Below are positions 59,865-64,000 of a DNA stretch of 64,000 bases, one piece after another. This DNA is from Panicum virgatum (taxonomy: Eukaryota > Streptophyta > Magnoliopsida > Poales > Poaceae). The notes under the pieces are model-generated. The model did no database searches. It was not told the origin of the DNA and saw nothing but the letters and a program-made list of their open reading frames with translations. Both the position numbers and the translations under genes were made by a program. How positions within the stretch are numbered: the stretch's first letter is position 1; each line of letters opens with the position of its first letter. Where the stretch lies: the NCBI RefSeq assembly GCF_016808335.1, contig NC_053142.1, forward strand, positions 51,393,992 through 51,457,991. Reading direction: 5' to 3'.

Positions 59865-62800
59865 TTATGCAGCAGCAGTAGTGCACAATACACAGCGCAT
59901 CCGAGACCCGCCAGATGGGGAACCATCCTCATCATCTGATTCATTGTCGCTATCTTGATTACTGTTTGATCTCATTAAGTCTAACCCACCTTCCAGGCAA
60001 GACAGATGATATGCATGGCAGCAGTAGAACACAATGACGGATATGTCCTGAATGGGCAAAGGATCGAAGCATAAGCAACACCGGGCACCACATCTCGTTC
60101 TGGACTTAATATCTAGAGCCCGGACACTGGATGACCTCTCACTTGCTCGGGATGATCCATCATCAACTCTGTTTCCATGTACCTCCTCGTCCATGCTTGC
60201 CATGTAAACTCCACGTCGAGCCTCGTGGTAGTATTTAACCAAAAGGTTCACACAGTCAGCCTGCACAAGACCAAATTTGGAAAACATTCAGAATTTCAGA
60301 TCAGATCTTTCGGGTTTCATCTCTAGCCTACCCCAACTTGCTTGGGAAAAAAAGGCTATGTTGTTGTTGTTGTTGTTGATTCAGAATTTCAGATCAGTGA
60401 AAGATAGAGCAGGTGGTAAACCAAAATGTAGTTAACCTTAAGTATATCATTGCATCCATTTCGCAACGAAGTTTCTGTCCGGTAGTCCGTTACAATTTTC
60501 ACAAGCCGATCCCGCAACCTATCAAAAGCATGAGGAAATAGTCAGAGCAGGGGGGGAAATAGTTGGATAAATGAGAGTGTGTATCATCTGGATCAAAATA
60601 TTGATGAAGTTACGACGGCCACAGTTTTCAATTGCTTCTGATGCCATCCAAGTTTACAATATCAACATACTCCTCAAGGGGCCACGGTAGGTCATTTATA
60701 ATCTTTTTGCTAGGGTTTTTTCTTTGTGATATTTTTATAATCCATCAGTTTCAACAAAAAAGAATCTGGTGCAAACATACCGAGGTATTTCTAACCCATC
60801 AGGAACCAAACTGACTATGTACAGAGGATCAAGATTGCCAACGGTATGCTCCAATAGCATCCCAACCTGCTCAATAGTCATAGAATTGAATTAAGAGTCA
60901 GAAGATGCCTAAGTTTCAAGGAGGGTTAAGCACAGTTTGTTTCAACTACCATTTCAGGCTTCTGGAGGCATTGTCTGATCAGTTCCTCCCATAGTTCATC
61001 ATCATGTTGGTCCGTAACAAATTCAACAGCCTGTATGCAGTTCAAGATCAATGTTGTCTGTCCAACCTTATGTATCAATTTAGCTAATATAGAACATAAA
61101 TTCTTAAGAAAGTGGTAAGATAATGGATAATCAAGTTAGAACCTCCTCAATGTCTTCCAGTTTGTTTATAATTGTTGAAAGAGCTTCCTTAGCATTGCCC
61201 ATTCGACCAAGGACAAAAACCTGCTCCCTTACAAGTTCCCTTTGTGCAAAGATTTCATATGCCTGGAAGAAGAAAAACAAATTCAAGCCTACAATTAATT
61301 AAAACATGAATTTAATGATGGTCTTTTTTCTTTGTGTGGGAGTGCGAGCGTGTGTGTGGGGGGTGGGGGCGGGGGCGGGGGCGGGGGCGGGGGGGTGCGG
61401 CTATGACCTTGTCAAGCCTGTAATGCTGACTAGTACGGAGGAAGGGTAGTAGCATCCTTGGCTCGTAGTCTGCATAAAGCTCCACCTATAATGCCAACAG
61501 TTTTGACTTACAAGTTATTGTCAGACAACAAAGTAGATGTAAAAAAATTGGGGAAATGGGCATAATAATTAATAATAAGATAGACATTACAAGGACTATG
61601 TTAAAAGGGAGTAACTGAATACCTGCATGTCATGAAAATCTTTTCCAGCATGTATATCTATCTCAAATAGAGCATGCAAATATAGGTGCAAAAAATATCT
61701 CTTGTCACCAGTTTTATTGCTATGCAGCAACTGCTCCACAACTTCATATGGGGGAATGATATCACGATGTTGGATCAGTAGGTGAACAGTTCTTTTACTA
61801 TCCAGTAACATAAGATTGACGACCTGTAGAACATAAAAAAGCAATAAGTCCTTAAGTGCCGGATATGGAGGGCTTTTTGTAATTTATATCACTGAAAATT
61901 GTTACTCTGTATTAGAACTAAATTAGACTCCTTCCATTTGGTACCTTATCATGAATGGCATCATGCAAGTTGTACTTCTCAATAAACTCAAATACTTCTG
62001 GCTTCAGGAGCTGAACCAAATGATGTTTAATTATAAATAGATTTTGATAGTAAAAAAATACTTTGAGACATACAAATACTACAATTCAGGAAATACTTAC
62101 TTCAGCATACAGGGAGAGCGCCTTTTCATGTTGACTATTGATTACATACAATTCAGCTAAAGCCTACAGGGCACATAAGACAAAGGTATCAATCACAGAG
62201 CTAAAAAGAATGAAATGCATATGTTTTGCATCCATCAAACAATGTTCCTCCCCACCTCTTTCAATGTATCAGTCATCAACGATGAGTTCAGCTGTGGCTC
62301 AATGGCAGATATGACAGGTGAAGCTGAGTATAACGTTGGTGGCCAATTTTTTACAGTGGTTAGCAGAAGTTCATGGAAAGAAGGATTGGTAGTTAGAGCA
62401 ACAAGGGCAACCTACACAAGGAATTCAAAATAGTATTACAAACAGATAGGTGTTAACATGTAAACATGACTTATAAATTAGTACCGCACCTCATATGCAG
62501 TATCACTCAGCTGAGGATTTTCTGTAGGTATGTAAGGGACCAAAACAGGAAGTTGCCGGAGATGAGCAAAGTGAAAGACCCATCTGCAGCATAAAAGTCT
62601 TGGTTAAAACAAGCACTCAACTAGCAGTTTAACAGAAAGAGGCCTATCAAAATCTCAACTCTCATCAGAGAAACTAGGTCATATAACTGAGACATGTGTA
62701 TCAACAATTTTCTAACCTCTCCCATGCTGAAGGAGATCCTCGCAGCAACTTTGGACAGCGTTGAGCAGCTTCAGCATATTTTCTTTCAATTATCAAGTGG

Positions 62801-63978
62801 TCTAGGTATCTTGAACCCACCTGGAATGAAATAACATGAAACTAACTTTAATACTTTAAGTATCTCCTTATGAATTAAGCCTCCAAGTTCTCAAGGTCCT
62901 CCTCAGTTCTGAGAGATGGGCTCGTGAGTGGTACACCAATTAGATTGGCTGTTAAACATGCACTTTTAGTTTTTATGAAATACATTGGACTAGGGTAACA
63001 TATAAAATAGGGAAAAGTTCAATTTTCACCCTCAAACTATCGCAAAAGTCTGATTTTCAACCTTCAACTACGAAACCGGACAACATAGGCCATCCAACTG
63101 TCAAAACCGGGCAAATTTGGCCCTTGGGGTGGTTTTGAAGGTGGTTTTGCATTTTCTAAAAGAATTAAATAAATCTAATTAGATCTAAAAAATCAAAACT
63201 AATTCACTTTAAATCAAAAAAATATGAAACTAGTACCAAAATTTTTCTAAAAATGTAACCTATCTATTATTGCTCCATTTGAATCTTAGTTATTAAAAAT
63301 AATAGGCATAACTGCAAGCAACCAAATATTATGAACATAAAAAAATTAGATCTGAATAGCTCACAAGTCATGTGACAATAGATAGGTTACATTTTTAGAA
63401 AACTTTTGAAACTCATTTCATAATTTTTTGACTAGAAATGAATTACTTATAAATTTTTTAGTGTAAAATTGAATATTTTTAATTCTCACAAAATGGAAAA
63501 CCACCTTCAAAACCACCCCAGGGGCCAAATTTGCCCGGTTTTGACAGTTGGATGGCCTATGTTGTCCGGTTTCGTAGTTGAAGGTTGAAAATCGGACTTT
63601 TGCGATAGTTCGAGGGTGTAAACCGGACTTTTCCCTATAAAATAAAGGCAAATGGGGCACATTATCTATTATCTGCATCAATAGGGACAGTTTGGAACAT
63701 GGCAGTCATGGACCTAGATGCCATGGGCCAAGCACCGGTGGGTCAGCTCGGCTCACCCAGCAGTAATCTTTAGGGTTTAGGGGCATCCTGATAGCTTCTT
63801 AGAAGTGCACACTGGGGCATCCTCATAATCAGAGGGGTGAAAGTTACTATCAAGCTTAACTATTTTCTAGCTCACCTCATCAAGAAGCTCAGTCCGCCCT
63901 TGCCCTGCCTCAACAGCAGCCAATGCTTTTTCATGACAATCATGTTGAAGAAGCCAAGCAATATGATCTTCAGCATCT
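59865..63978 (-). CDS. VPS41: VPS41, HOPS complex subunit (3' part, cut by window edge)
   Basis: Thirteen exons: 63978-63876, 62820-62717, 62583-62490, 62411-62256, 62163-62101, 62010-61945, 61823-61623, 61485-61408, 61262-61143, 61030-60950, 60866-60781, 60518-60437 and 60260-59865. They join in frame to 542 C-terminal residues; the N-terminal beta-propeller lies beyond 64000. VPS41 tethers late endosomes and vacuoles for fusion with Rab7-type GTPases. The CHCR/clathrin-repeat region is present (KYAEAAQRCPKLLRGSPSAW, REQVFVLGRMGNAKEAL, RLRDRLVKIVTDYRTETSL). The C-terminal RING-like domain starts RCCLCFDPL, has CCHAYHLSC and ends RCVLCTTAAA, with an acidic Asp/Glu/Ser insert. The intron before the first listed exon's successor (62821-63875) holds a MULE-type MITE. 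Confidence 0.95.
60305..60378 (+). mobile_element. 74-bp retro-insertion with (TTG)6 tail in a VPS41 intron
   Basis: The 19-bp direct repeat ATTCAGAATTTCAGATCAG flanks it exactly (60286-60304 and 60379-60397). The insert contains CTAGCCTACCCCAACTTGCT, as found at the 3' ends of plant RTE-type LINE/SINE copies, and ends in six TTG units. It is a severely 5'-truncated insertion in the last intron, about 45 nt from the last exon. Confidence 0.85.
61354..61396 (+). repeat. (GGGGGC)n G-quadruplex-prone tract in a VPS41 intron
   Basis: After a short (TG)n run, five to six G5 blocks are spaced by single C or T bases. The plus strand has G-quadruplex potential. The gene is transcribed from the other strand, so the pre-mRNA carries the C-rich version. 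It ends only 12 nt before a donor site (61407-61406). Confidence 0.85.
63010..63635. mobile_element. Mutator-like MITE with long TIRs and 9-bp TSD
   Basis: TATAAAATA flanks both ends (63001-63009 and 63636-63644), the 9-bp duplication of Mutator-type transposition. Terminal repeats of about 150 bp (GGGAAAAGT...CCGGACAACATAGGCCAT... and complement) enclose an AT-rich core. It is non-coding and lies in the intron between VPS41 exons 63978-63876 and 62820-62717. Confidence 0.93.
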
Positions 63979-64000
63979 CTAATTAGAAGGCACACATAAT

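Noticed and set aside
61354..61396. Possible CRISPR-like or regularly spaced array
   Set aside because: It is a simple hexamer repeat; no direct repeats with unique spacers exist anywhere in the window.

Overview
The window is nuclear DNA of a flowering plant, almost certainly a grass. Genes have GT-AG introns, GC-rich first exons and long AT-rich intergenic stretches. The DNA between genes is crowded with grass-type transposable elements: MITEs, tRNA-derived SINEs, a LINE, Helitrons, a Ty1/copia element and a solo LTR. The proteins read most like rice or panicoid homologues. I cannot name the species from sequence alone. There is no sign of bacterial, organellar or viral origin.

Left half (1-26 kb): mostly transposon territory. 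There are nested inverted-repeat elements (26-2734), SINE copies (4.6 and 18.0 kb), a Helitron with recognisable termini (7483-11060), an orphan bZIP exon (11239-11322) and a spliced but frameshifted fragment of a CLU/REC-family gene (about 12930-14987). A 5'-truncated LINE with target-site duplications (22935-24352) lies inside a second Helitron-like element. Two related CpG-rich leader blocks sit at 4.85 and 11.6 kb. I find no intact host gene here.

Middle (27-42 kb): a short two-exon type-A response regulator of cytokinin signalling (27259-27860, +). Next comes a TIR element that carries a DUF594/DUF4220-like gene scrap and is split by a 3.17-kb solo LTR (31125-35444). Then a seven-exon uracil-DNA glycosylase gene (35984-40091, -), a roughly 0.85-kb giant inverted repeat (40408-41261) and an early-nodulin-like phytocyanin gene (41586-42234, -).

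Right half (43-64 kb): a young, nearly intact Ty1/copia retrotransposon (43360-48230, -), then an intronless BYPASS1/ROH1-like gene (49687-50643, -). A TPR protein with a [2Fe-2S] thioredoxin-like domain (54917-56407, -) is divergent from the ubiquinone-biosynthesis gene COQ4 (58166-59210, +). The 3' thirteen exons of the HOPS-complex gene VPS41 (59865 to the right edge, -) converge on COQ4. VPS41 introns hold a Mutator-like MITE with a 9-bp target duplication and a 74-bp retro-insertion with a 19-bp duplication.

The host genes belong to separate pathways (cytokinin signalling, base-excision repair, cell-surface glycoprotein, plastid TPR protein, ubiquinone synthesis, vacuolar fusion) and form no functional cluster. 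The most unusual content is the mobile DNA: gene-fragment capture, nested insertions and long foldback sequences. Exon boundaries were built by hand from splice signals, reading-frame continuity and remembered family sequences. No alignment or database search was run.
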